Assembly (NCBI RefSeq): GCF_000169335.1
Contig: NZ_AAXW01000101.1
Location: forward strand, 1 to 11,370
Length of the DNA stretch: 11,370 nucleotides
Source of the DNA: Crocosphaera chwakensis CCY0110
GTDB taxonomy: Bacteria; Cyanobacteriota; Cyanobacteriia; Cyanobacteriales; Microcystaceae
Reading direction: 5' to 3'
The position numbers and the translations under genes were made by a program. Each line of letters starts with the position of its first letter. Position 1 is the first letter of the stretch. Shown here one piece after another: positions 1 to 7,064 of this stretch. Under the pieces are notes generated by a model. That model was not told where the DNA came from. It saw nothing but the letters and a program-made list of their open reading frames with translations, and ran no database searches.

Positions 1-1127
1 ACACCATTAACTAGATTAGATTTAACACGATAATTGCGGTACATTGCATCACAACAAATATTAACTAATGTCCGAAAAATCATCAAGCGTTTTTCAGTAT
101 TTCCCCATTGTGCTTTATCATAATTCCAATACACCATTTCCTGAGAGTCAAAATCTAGTTGACTCTCCCCTCTATTCCCCGTCGATACGATAGAATGTCT
201 AGAATTTTTTAATTTCTGGTAAGCATTTAATAAATTGTTTTTGAGCAATTCTAACGGAGAATAATGTTCAGAGTTATCTAAGGGATTATAACTCTCTAGA
301 AGTTTCGACTTTAATTGAATATAGTTCTGTCTACGATATTGAAATTCAGCTAATCCTAGTATCTCTTTGACTCCTAATTGTTCTAAAATTTTGACTGCTT
401 TTTTATAGCTACTTCGACTATCATCAAAACCAAGGGAAAGTAATACTTTTTGTAAGCGAGTAAAACTTTGACATTTAGTTGCTCTGTTGCTTTGAATATA
501 GTTCCAGTCAACACAGTAAAAAGATGAAATTCTTAATACTGTTGTTAAGTCCAAGTTTTTCTTTGCAAACAGCCTATTAACAATTTTCAAGGCAATTACA
601 CTATATTTTTCTTCATTATCGACATTGGAACTAACGAATATTTCATTAGGTTTTGGTAAATTCTGAGTTGTTATAAAAGACGAACTAGGAGAATCATCTA
701 AATTATTTTCAAACATTAAGTCTTGAGATGATTCAGTTTCAACACTAGATTCTAGTTTTAGGGAAGGTTCATGTTGCTGAATTGGGGTCTTAATAGCTCC
801 AACAATTAAAAATCCCAATAATTTTATAACTTGTTTTAAGTTTTCTTCCTCTCCTTTTTTATAAATATGATTTAAAGTGTAGATTTCTAATAACTCACAA
901 GCAGTAGCAGCAATCATTCTTGCATTAGAAACATGAATTTTATGACTTTTTAGTTCTATAAGAATATCATTTAACAGTTGAGGAAAATTTTCGATATCTG
1001 ATAATAACTCAGGATTTAATGCTTTGTTCGTATCATAATTATCACTATTCTCTGCTTTCTGCTTAACTGCTTTTAAAAATTTATCTAACAGAATTTTATT
1101 GGATGAGGAAGAAACCGACTGTGACAT
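1..1127 (-). CDS. Unrecognised protein, C-terminus cut by the window edge
   Basis: A reading frame stays open for 375 codons on the minus strand from an ATG at 1127-1125 to the left edge, without a stop. The start has a weak Shine-Dalgarno (AGGA about 9 nt upstream). I recognise no family. The protein begins MSQSVSSSSNKILLDKFLKA and looks soluble: no signal peptide and no clear membrane helix, although residues 101-112 (IKLLGFLIVGAI) are hydrophobic. Three zones are visible: a helical N-terminal part (about 10-115), a Ser/Glu/Asp-rich low-complexity linker (about 120-170), and a Lys/Tyr/Leu-rich, probably helical C-terminal part (about 173-375) with a Trp/Tyr-rich stretch near 332-342. Codon use is AT-rich and no HIP1 octamer is present. 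It is transcribed away from the permease gene at 1483. The open frame is strong evidence of coding; function is unknown. Confidence 0.8.
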   Translation of the reverse strand, partial: MSQSVSSSSNKILLDKFLKAVKQKAENSDNYDTNKALNPELLSDIENFPQLLNDILIELKSHKIHVSNARMIAATACELLEIYTLNHIYKKGEEENLKQVIKLLGFLIVGAIKTPIQQHEPSLKLESSVETESSQDLMFENNLDDSPSSSFITTQNLPKPNEIFVSSNVDNEEKYSVIALKIVNRLFAKKNLDLTTVLRISSFYCVDWNYIQSNRATKCQSFTRLQKVLLSLGFDDSRSSYKKAVKILEQLGVKEILGLAEFQYRRQNYIQLKSKLLESYNPLDNSEHYSPLELLKNNLLNAYQKLKNSRHSIVSTGNRGESQLDFDSQEMVYWNYDKAQWGNTEKRLMIFRTLVNICCDAMYRNYRVKSNLVNG

Positions 1128-1180
1128 AAAATTAATCCTAATCTATCAAACTTATTTCTAAATGTGAGAGCAGCTTTTTT

Positions 1181-1203
1181 AACTTCTATGAACCTTAGAA
1201 GTT
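1181..1203. repeat. 7-bp perfect inverted repeat upstream of the unknown minus-strand gene
   Basis: AACTTCT (1181-1187) and AGAAGTT (1197-1203) are perfect inverted copies separated by 9 bp. The centre lies about 65 bp before the ATG of the minus-strand gene. Arm length and spacing fit a dimeric-regulator operator. On the minus strand the right-hand arm is followed by an A-run, so it is not a terminator in that direction. On the plus strand nothing T-rich follows. Function is inferred only. Confidence 0.35.
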
Positions 1204-1408
1204 GTAATATAGGTTATTGTGGCTATTTTTATAGAAAATCACCCAGCAGAGTACAAAAACGTTAGGTATATAACTATCGATTAAATAGGTAGCCAAAGCT
1301 GACAAAAGCTTTTATCATAGAGGCTTGAGTATCTTCAAGGTGTTAATCAAATCAAGAGAAACGTCTCTCCTTATCTGTTAACGATGTTATTAGGATACCC
1401 GCTAACAA

Positions 1409-1425
1409 CCATAAACTCTTTATGG
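1409..1425. repeat. 7-bp stem, 3-nt loop hairpin before the permease gene
   Basis: CCATAAA (1409-1415), CTC, TTTATGG (1419-1425) is a perfect hairpin about 58 nt upstream of the permease ATG. It is followed 6 nt later by a short T-run (ATTTTTC), so it could act as a weak terminator or leader attenuator, or it may be an operator. The sequence does not decide between these. Confidence 0.3.
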
Positions 1426-1482
1426 CAGTCAATTTTTCTGATAATTCTCTGAAAATGAGACTAATTTAGTTTTTTTGTACTT

Positions 1483-2271
1483 ATGCCCTGGTTAATTAAA
1501 AAAATAGTCTCTTTTCTTTCGGTATATTATGCTCATATGTTAGAGTATCGAGCAGAAATCTTCTTTTGGGTGCTTTCAGGTTCCCTTCCGATCATTTTAA
1601 TGGGAGTATGGATACAAGCTGCTCAAGGGGGAAATTTTTCTTTAAGTTCAGTAGAATTTGCTCGTTATTTTTTCTGTGTTTTTCAAGTGCGTCAATTTAC
1701 CAATGTTTGGGTCATTTGGGATTTTGAAAAAGAAGTAATCGAAGGGAAATTATCTTTTAAACTATTATATCCAGTTGATCCAGCTTGGTATCATGTAGCC
1801 AGACATATTGCTGAGAAAATCACCCGATTTCCTATTGCTATTTTGATTACCTTATTATTCTTTTGGTTATATCCTCAAGCCATTTGGATACCCAAGGTAA
1901 GCAACATTATCTTAGGACTAATGGCAGTTATTTTATCGTTCACATTAAGGTTTATTATTCAATATACTTTAGCCATGTTTTGTTTTTGGATAGAACGGGC
2001 TAGTTCAATTCAGCAATTTTGGTTTTTATTTGACATTTTTTTGTCAGGAATAACAGCCCCTTTAGATGTATTTCCCCCTAGTATTCGAGATATTGTTTTA
2101 TTAACACCTTTTCCTTACACTGTTTATTTTCCAGCCTCTTTATTTATTAATCGTTCCCTTGATATTACACTAAGTTTTATCATTATGTTAACCTGGATTA
2201 CAATATTTTTTGTTCTCAACCGTTGGCTATGGAAAAAGGGTTTAAAGCAGTATTCAGGAATGGGAGCATAA
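1483..2271 (+). CDS. ABC-2 type transporter permease (COG4587/PF06182-like)
   Basis: This 262-residue integral membrane protein looks like the permease of an ABC-2 exporter of the COG4587/COG3694 group. About six hydrophobic segments are visible: near 24-46, 60-80, 116-135, 138-170, 176-196 and 226-248. Family-like features are the cytoplasmic loop E84-VIEGKLSFKLLYP-V98, the segment SGITAPLDVFP (188-198), TPFPYTVYFPASL (208-220) and the terminus GLKQYSGMGA, which resembles the usual Gly-Leu-Lys-x-Tyr-Ser ending of this family. In-frame stops at 1456 and 1462 make ATG 1483 the first possible ATG; it has no Shine-Dalgarno. Family members normally work with a second permease and an ATPase. Neither is adjacent: upstream is a divergent unknown gene and downstream an acylase. 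The partners must lie elsewhere, as often happens in cyanobacteria. The substrate cannot be told. Confidence 0.85.
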   Translation: MPWLIKKIVSFLSVYYAHMLEYRAEIFFWVLSGSLPIILMGVWIQAAQGGNFSLSSVEFARYFFCVFQVRQFTNVWVIWDFEKEVIEGKLSFKLLYPVDPAWYHVARHIAEKITRFPIAILITLLFFWLYPQAIWIPKVSNIILGLMAVILSFTLRFIIQYTLAMFCFWIERASSIQQFWFLFDIFLSGITAPLDVFPPSIRDIVLLTPFPYTVYFPASLFINRSLDITLSFIIMLTWITIFFVLNRWLWKKGLKQYSGMGA

Positions 2272-2276
2272 TCAAA

Positions 2277-2297
2277 TCAAAAGTCAAAAGTCAAAAG
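2277..2297. repeat. Heptanucleotide tandem repeat (TCAAAAG)x3
   Basis: Three perfect tandem copies of TCAAAAG follow the permease stop codon, preceded by a partial copy TCAAA. Short intergenic heptamer arrays of this kind are common in cyanobacterial genomes and are usually considered non-coding repeats of unknown function. I see no terminator hairpin here. Confidence 0.75.
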
Positions 2298-2386
2298 CTA
2301 TAAATATCCCGTTTTCATTTGAGTTGTAAACTGGCTAGTTTAGTAAGTCAGGAGTAAATTTTCACACTTCATTTGTCAACACTATA

Positions 2387-2392
2387 TATAAT
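2387..2392 (+). promoter_or_regulatory. Perfect TATAAT box abutting the acylase start codon
   Basis: TATAAT matches the -10 consensus exactly and ends 3 nt before the ATG at 2396. A TTCACA 20 bp upstream is a poor -35. If the box is used, transcription would begin at or just inside the start codon, giving a leaderless mRNA. That agrees with the absence of a Shine-Dalgarno before this ATG. It may instead be a chance match in TA-rich DNA. Confidence 0.35.
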
Positions 2393-2395
2393 TAA

Positions 2396-4477
2396 ATGAA
2401 AAAAATCATTACTATTTTTTTAACAACTTTATTAGTAATATTGTTTATTTTTAATCTTTCTATTATGAGCCAAAATTCTACAGAAATACTTTGGGATACC
2501 TGGGGAGTTCCTCATATTTATGCCTCGAATAATATAAGTCTATTTAAAGCATTTGGCTGGTCTCAAACCAAAAGTCATGGTAACTTACTATTAAAATTAT
2601 ACGGACAAGCCAGGGGAAAAGCAGCAGAATACTGGGGCATTAATTATCTAGAATCTGATCAATATGTCAGAACAATGGGAATTCCGAAAAGAGCGCAACA
2701 ATGGTATGAAAAACAAAGTCCAGAAATGCAAACCTATTTAGATAGTTTTGCCCAAGGAATTAATGATTATATTCAACAATATCCTGACCAAATTGAAGAA
2801 GATTTAAAACAAGTTTTACCCATTACAGGAACCGATATCTTAGGACATTTTCAACGGGTTATTTATTTCCATTTTTTAACGAAACCTCAAGAGATTAAAG
2901 CCTTGCAAAATTTACCCTCACAAGCTGGTTCCAATGCTTGGGCGATCGCACCTCAAAAAGCCTTAAATAATCATTCAATTTTATTAGCGAATCCCCATTT
3001 ACCCTGGTCAGATTTCTATCTCTGGTACGAAGCACACTTAACAGCCCCAAATCTCAATTTATATGGCGCAACTCTGGTAGGAATGCCTGCATTAGCTATT
3101 GGTTTTAATGATAATTTAGGCTGGACAGTAACTGTTAATCCTATCGATAATGCCGATATTTATAAATTAAAACTGCAAGAAGAAAATTATCAATTTAATG
3201 GAGAAACAAAATCCTTAAAACAAGAGATAGAGAGCATCAAAATTCGTCAACCTGATGGAAGCTTTACAGAATTACAAATAGGTATCAAACAATCGATTCA
3301 TGGCGTAATTATTGAACAACAAGAAAATATCGGTTATGCCTTGAGAGTCGCAGGGTTAGATCGTCCCGAAAGTTTAGAACAATTATGGAACATGGGACAG
3401 GCTCAGAATTTGAACCAATTTGAAACAGCTTTACAACAATTACAACTCCCTTTATTCAATATCGTCTATGCCGATAAACAAGATAATATTATGTATGTTT
3501 TTAATGGTTTAATTCCCATTCGTTCCCAAGGAAACTGGGAAAATTGGGGAGGCATTATCTCAGGAGATACCTCAGAAACCTTATGGGAAAATTATCATGA
3601 ATATGAACAATTACCTCGTATTGTTAATCCTGAAAATGGCTGGTTACAAAATACCAATGATCCCCCTTGGACTAGCACTAATCCTCCTATGTTAAATCCA
3701 GAAGACTTTCCCCCTTACTTTGCCCCAAAATACTTAGGACAAGTAACCGATATTTTGCGATCGCAGCGTTCAATTGAGTTATTAACAGAGTCTGATCAAC
3801 TCAGTTTAGAAGACGTAATTAACAAAAAATTCTCATCAAAATTACTGATCAGCGATCGCCTGTTAGATATTCTTATTTCCACCACCAAAGCATTAGCTAA
3901 CCCTATCGGAATAGAAGCAGCAGAGGTTCTGGATAAATGGGATCGTCAAACTAACCCCGACAGTCGCGGTGCGGTACTCTTTATGTTATGGGCAACGACC
4001 TTAGAATCAAAAGGACTCTTTTCCAAACCCTGGAACCCCGAAACCCCTTTAGATACCCCGACAGGATTAGCTGATATTAACACCGCAGTCGCTGTTTTAG
4101 AAGGGATCGCAGCACAGGTAGAATTATTGTACGGTTCCCTAGATGTTCCCTGGGGAGAAGTTGTCAGAATGCGCATAGGAGAGCAAGACGTACCCGCTAG
4201 GGGAGGACCTGGGAAATTAGGAAGTTTTCAGGTGTTAGGGATACAAGCAGCCCAAGATAAGACATTTCAAGTGGTTTTTGGGGACAGTTTCATGATGGCC
4301 GTAGAATTTTCTGACCCTATTCAAGCCCAAGGATTAACTGTTTATGGTAACGCCACTCAACCCAATTCACCCCATAGAGGGGATCAACTATCCTTATACC
4401 AACAAGGGAAAATGCGCCCCATTTGGCGCGATCGCCCTATGGTTGAACAAAATTTAGAATTAGAGGAAATTCTTTGA
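2396..4477 (+). CDS. Penicillin/AHL acylase family Ntn-hydrolase
   Basis: A 693-residue amidase precursor of the penicillin acylase family (PF01804). Such proteins cut themselves into two chains and hydrolyse amide bonds of substrates such as beta-lactams or acyl-homoserine lactones. Residues 1-24 form a signal peptide or membrane anchor (MKK followed by a hydrophobic run), so it acts in the periplasm or on the membrane. The alpha-chain shows DTWGVPHIYA (34-43). The self-cleavage site is Gly178/Ser179 in GSNAWAIAP; Ser179 would be the beta-chain nucleophile. His201 in NPHLPW sits at position 23 counted from Ser179. AHL acylases and cephalosporin acylases carry His there, E. coli penicillin G acylase Gln. 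The oxyanion Asn is probably N419 or N421 in QNTNDPPW. GFNDNLGWTVT follows family pattern. An in-frame TAA directly precedes ATG 2396, fixing the start; no Shine-Dalgarno is present. Four HIP1 sites lie inside. True substrate unknown; quorum quenching is inference. Confidence 0.92.
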   Translation: MKKIITIFLTTLLVILFIFNLSIMSQNSTEILWDTWGVPHIYASNNISLFKAFGWSQTKSHGNLLLKLYGQARGKAAEYWGINYLESDQYVRTMGIPKRAQQWYEKQSPEMQTYLDSFAQGINDYIQQYPDQIEEDLKQVLPITGTDILGHFQRVIYFHFLTKPQEIKALQNLPSQAGSNAWAIAPQKALNNHSILLANPHLPWSDFYLWYEAHLTAPNLNLYGATLVGMPALAIGFNDNLGWTVTVNPIDNADIYKLKLQEENYQFNGETKSLKQEIESIKIRQPDGSFTELQIGIKQSIHGVIIEQQENIGYALRVAGLDRPESLEQLWNMGQAQNLNQFETALQQLQLPLFNIVYADKQDNIMYVFNGLIPIRSQGNWENWGGIISGDTSETLWENYHEYEQLPRIVNPENGWLQNTNDPPWTSTNPPMLNPEDFPPYFAPKYLGQVTDILRSQRSIELLTESDQLSLEDVINKKFSSKLLISDRLLDILISTTKALANPIGIEAAEVLDKWDRQTNPDSRGAVLFMLWATTLESKGLFSKPWNPETPLDTPTGLADINTAVAVLEGIAAQVELLYGSLDVPWGEVVRMRIGEQDVPARGGPGKLGSFQVLGIQAAQDKTFQVVFGDSFMMAVEFSDPIQAQGLTVYGNATQPNSPHRGDQLSLYQQGKMRPIWRDRPMVEQNLELEEIL

Positions 4478-4511
4478 TAGATAGACAAAATTACTCACAA
4501 ACACCCTTCAA

Positions 4512-4547
4512 AAGTTATACACGAAGTTATACATGAAGTTATACCTT
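4512..4547. repeat. 12-bp direct repeat, three tandem copies, upstream of the PEP-CTERM gene
   Basis: Three adjacent 12-mers start at 4512, 4524 and 4536. The first nine bases AAGTTATAC are identical in all; the last three differ (ACG, ATG, CTT, with the first base of each triplet partly variable). The array ends 72 bp before the PEP-CTERM start codon and 35 bp after the acylase stop. Its position and period (slightly over one helical turn) suit cooperative regulator binding. Slippage-derived repeat DNA is an equal alternative. Confidence 0.55.
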
Positions 4548-4619
4548 GGGCTAACACCATATTCCTAGATTGTGGCTTTTAATGGAAGTGTCAGTACATT
4601 TAACTAACTAAATCTAGCC

Positions 4620-5474
4620 ATGAGTCTACATAAACAATTGTTATCTCAGTATTTACTTCCTCTAGCTGTAACAGGAGTAACTACCATTGGTGTTAATACT
4701 GTTTTCGTTTCTCAAGTGTCTGCTCAAGTCTCTCTGGTTCCTCAACAAGAAGGGGAAATTTTCTTAAATAATGGACTTGGAGACTTTAACGGCAGTAATT
4801 TTAGCTGTTTAGATGGGAATAGCTCTCCTACTTGTATTAATTTGACTACTTCAACTGCTGGACTTATTTCTTCAGTTGTCAGTCTCTCAGATAATAGTAG
4901 TGGTGAACAAAGTCGTCTTTTCGTAGACAACTTATTAACTGCGAGTAGTTATGGTGGAGGTGTTGTCTCTTTTGGAGCAGGAGATAGAGGGACAAATCCC
5001 AGTGGATATTGGTTCCGCCCCTCAGAAGTCAATGAAGAAAACGGTCAATTAGAAGTGGGGACTTTCAGATTCGAGTTTGCTCAGATTATTCCCGAATTAA
5101 CAGTCCATTATTTTGATACAGAAAGAAATGGTGAGACAGGGGTAGATGACGGGACTAACTCTTTTGGCGTTACCGGTGTTAACGCTGGAGCAACCCTTCT
5201 CTCAGGATTTAACCCTGTACCCGCAGGCCCCGATAGCAACATTCGTAAACAAACTTGGGGTAATGTTAGCTTTATTACTCTCACGTTAGGCTTCGATAAG
5301 CCTAATTCAACAGGTGATGGTGTTGATTTCCAACTAGAGACACCACCTAACAGTGGAAATCCCGCTGCTGTTCCTGAACCCTTGACCATTTTAGGAGCCG
5401 GTGCTGCTATGGGTTTTGGTGGTTTCTTCAAGAAAAAACTAGCTAAATCCTCCAATAAAGAAAATAAAGCTTAG
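4620..5474 (+). CDS. Exported PEP-CTERM protein, LEVG-type
   Basis: A 284-residue secreted protein. It has a Sec signal peptide with a hydrophobic core (about 11-31) and a likely cut after VSA at residue 35. The central domain (36-245) is Gly/Ser/Asn-rich, consistent with a beta-rich extracellular protein, and contains GQLEVGTFRFEF (about 142-153), the motif after which I recall the 'LEVG family' of PEP-CTERM proteins being named. The C-terminus is a classic cyanobacterial PEP-CTERM sorting signal: VPEP at 251-254, a short helix LTILGAGAAMGFGGFF, then a Lys-rich tail. In this system exosortase removes the tail as the protein is delivered to the surface; no exosortase gene is in the window. 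A single Cys pair (CLDGNSSPTC, near 63-72) may form a disulfide. ATG 4620 has no Shine-Dalgarno. The gene stands alone, flanked by intergenic gaps of 142 and 291 bp. Confidence 0.88.
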   Translation: MSLHKQLLSQYLLPLAVTGVTTIGVNTVFVSQVSAQVSLVPQQEGEIFLNNGLGDFNGSNFSCLDGNSSPTCINLTTSTAGLISSVVSLSDNSSGEQSRLFVDNLLTASSYGGGVVSFGAGDRGTNPSGYWFRPSEVNEENGQLEVGTFRFEFAQIIPELTVHYFDTERNGETGVDDGTNSFGVTGVNAGATLLSGFNPVPAGPDSNIRKQTWGNVSFITLTLGFDKPNSTGDGVDFQLETPPNSGNPAAVPEPLTILGAGAAMGFGGFFKKKLAKSSNKENKA

Positions 5475-5765
5475 GTTTTCCTGAATTTTAACTTTTTTGT
5501 CTCATCAACTTGCTTTTTGAATCCTTTGAAACTCTAATGAGTAGAGATTTACTATCCCCATCCAGCTATCATCTCTTAACTCTGGTTTTTATCTAATATC
5601 TAATTTAAGACCATAAAGAATTCTGGCGATGTTAATATACAAAAAATTTTCTAAGTGATTTTTATACTCTTAATAAAGTAGTCAACAAATAAGGAACGGG
5701 TCAAGATTTTTGTTAAGATGTAACTAACCAGTAAAGTTATTGTTATTTATCGTCTCCAACTTCCT

Positions 5766-6329
5766 ATGACGAGTGTAATTACAGTCGAAAAAGAAAAATT
5801 AGACAATCCTCCTTTAGATATTCATGTTCTCGGCGATCGCGCTCTCCGTCAACCAGCTAAGCGCATCACTAAAGTAGATGACAGTATTCGCAAATTGGCC
5901 AAGGAAATGCTGCAAACCATGTATAGTTCTCATGGTATTGGTTTAGCTGCACCACAAGTGGCTATTCATAAACAATTAATCGTTATTGACTGTGAACCTG
6001 ATAACCCTGAGAATCCGCCTTTAATTTTAATTAATCCCAAAATTACCCGTGTTTCTGAAGAATTATGTGTGGTAGAAGAGGGATGTCTCAGTATCCCCGG
6101 AGTCTACTTAGATGTGACACGACCAAAAACTATCGAGGTTTCTTTTAAAGATGAACAAGGAAAACCTCGGAAAATTCAAGCCACTGATTTATTAGCACGA
6201 GTTATTCAACACGAAATGGATCACTTGAATGGGGTTATGTTCGTTGATCGCGTTGAAAATGATTTGGCTTTAACGGAAAAATTGCAAGAAAAAGGGTTTT
6301 CAAGAGGAGCCGTTAAACCTGTAAAATGA
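5766..6329 (+). CDS. def: Peptide deformylase
   Basis: A 187-residue enzyme that removes the formyl group from the N-terminal Met of nascent proteins at the ribosome exit. All three family motifs are intact: HGIGLAAPQ (56-64), EEGCLSIPG (104-112) and QHEMDHLNG (148-156). Cys107, His149 and His153 would bind the metal (Fe or Zn), with Glu150 as catalytic acid/base. Length and the EGCLS motif fit type 1B deformylases of cyanobacteria. The N-terminal 15 or so residues before LDIHVLGDRALRQPA are an extension that may be flexible. One HIP1 site lies at 5833. ATG 5766 lacks a Shine-Dalgarno, but the core begins shortly after and no alternative ATG precedes it. The gene is not next to fmt; the downstream miniprotein gene is 102 bp away. 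Confidence 0.97.
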   Translation: MTSVITVEKEKLDNPPLDIHVLGDRALRQPAKRITKVDDSIRKLAKEMLQTMYSSHGIGLAAPQVAIHKQLIVIDCEPDNPENPPLILINPKITRVSEELCVVEEGCLSIPGVYLDVTRPKTIEVSFKDEQGKPRKIQATDLLARVIQHEMDHLNGVMFVDRVENDLALTEKLQEKGFSRGAVKPVK

Positions 6330-6347
6330 TAAAGAATTAATCAATCT

Positions 6348-6377
6348 CTAGCGGTCTTCTTCTGAAGAATCGCTTAG
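6348..6377 (+). terminator. Stem-loop after peptide deformylase (possible terminator)
   Basis: An upper stem TCTTC/GAAGA (6355-6359 with 6364-6368, loop TTCT) sits on a lower stem AGCG/CGCT (6350-6353 with 6371-6374), extendable by TC/GA-type pairing with one bulge. No T-run follows, so it is not a standard intrinsic terminator. It may instead stabilise the def mRNA end. Confidence 0.35.
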
Positions 6378-6431
6378 TTCATGTGCAGAATTATTAACAT
6401 TAATGATTGTTTCAGGTAAGGAGTAAAAATT

Positions 6432-6629
6432 GTGACCCCAAAAAGCGGTGTATTTTTATTAGGATCATGTATTACAGCTATTGCTGGTGTTGGGTCTATA
6501 TTTGAATTATCATCAGGAACTCCCGATTTAGGAAATTTCAAAACCGGAGTCATTTTAGCTTTAAGTATTCCCCTAACTATCTTGTTTTTTGTCGTAGCTG
6601 TACAAGATACTAGGGCAAATATGAAATAA
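6432..6629 (+). CDS. Two-helix membrane miniprotein, unknown function
   Basis: A 65-residue protein starting at GTG 6432, supported by a strong Shine-Dalgarno (AAGGAG, 8-nt spacer). Two hydrophobic helices are visible, about 6-25 and 39-58, joined by a short polar loop (FELSSGTPDLGNFKTG); the tail is basic (RANMK). The topology is likely a membrane hairpin. It resembles small conserved hypothetical membrane proteins of cyanobacteria, some of which attach to photosynthetic or transport complexes, but I cannot assign a family. It follows def by 102 bp in the same direction and probably has its own ribosome entry. Confidence 0.85.
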   Translation: MTPKSGVFLLGSCITAIAGVGSIFELSSGTPDLGNFKTGVILALSIPLTILFFVVAVQDTRANMK

Positions 6630-6676
6630 TACAGTTATTGGTTAAAGAAAAAATTGGTTTTTTTATTAAAACTAAG

Positions 6677-6733
6677 GTGTCCGATAGGATTATTAAGTAA
6701 TGGTTTCTCCCGTCTCAGGATTATTACGGACAC
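6677..6733. repeat. Inverted repeat GTGTCCG/CGGACAC with internal direct repeats
   Basis: Perfect 7-bp arms (6677-6683, 6727-6733) bound a 57-bp unit. Inside are two direct copies of the decamer AGGATTATTA at 6686-6695 and 6717-6726, the second directly abutting the right arm. It could be a small repeat element or a structured RNA segment. No other copy is in the window. Confidence 0.35.
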
Positions 6734-6875
6734 TCACATAGATAATTTTTTAAAATCCCGCAATCATTCTGATTTCTTGGTAACGCATAATGGGGATGAT
6801 AAAGGCAAGGGAATGTAATGATTCTTCAACTTTTTTTCCAAATAACCCCTTGCTAGGTCAGTTATGATAACAATG

Positions 6876-6964
6876 TTAGGTTAATCAATCTGAATAACTA
6901 TCATGAATTTTACTTGTAAATTTTCATCAAGATAGAAAAAATAAATCAGATAAGATTAACCTAA
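6876..6964. repeat. 89-nt nested imperfect palindrome (RNA element or small inverted-repeat element)
   Basis: The two halves pair in order from outside in. TTAGGTTAATC (6876-6886) pairs with GATTAACCTAA (6954-6964), 11 bp perfect. ATCTGA (6888-6893) pairs with TCAGAT (6946-6951). CTATC (6898-6902) pairs with GATAG (6931-6935). ATGAA (6903-6907) pairs with TTCAT (6923-6927). TTTA (6909-6912) pairs with TAAA (6917-6920) around a CTTG loop. In total 31 base pairs with small internal loops. Such collinear nesting is unlikely by chance even in AT-rich DNA. It may be a non-coding RNA, a leader of the downstream gene, or a MITE-like element. No target-site duplication is evident. Confidence 0.55.
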
Positions 6965-7064
6965 GATTAAAACTTTTGTCTATCATATTCCTGGCATTTT
7001 TCCCTAAACCCTCGAACTTATTACGGAATCATTGACAAATTCTATTTCTTTATCACAACTATTG

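Larger units (their letters stand above)
1128..1482. other. Divergent intergenic region with short stem-loops
   Basis: This 355-bp gap separates the minus-strand unknown gene from the permease gene. I see no coding sequence and no convincing -35/-10 pair. It holds four short inverted repeats: AACTTCT/AGAAGTT at 1181-1203, CTTGA/TCAAG at 1324-1339, AGAGA/TCTCT with an AACG loop at 1355-1368, and CCATAAA/TTTATGG with a 3-nt loop at 1409-1425. The last three lie in what would be the upstream or leader region of the permease gene. AT-rich DNA forms such repeats easily, so their meaning is open. Confidence 0.6.

Noticed and set aside
3946..4176. Minus-strand open frame within the acylase gene
   Set aside because: It is antisense to a well-conserved family region; no ribosome site or domain.
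4742..5455. Two minus-strand open frames within the PEP-CTERM gene
   Set aside because: The plus-strand product has signal peptide, LEVG motif and PEP-CTERM tail; the antisense frames have none.
5475..5765. Promoter or regulatory RNA before peptide deformylase
   Set aside because: Only weak elements were seen: AGAGAT/ATCTCT at 5543-5576 and a TTGTTA at 5710 with no proper -10. None was convincing enough to list.
7032..7037. Perfect TTGACA as a -35 box for the Mo-nitro_C gene
   Set aside because: No -10 with more than about 3 of 6 matches exists at 15-20 bp; left out as a promoter call.
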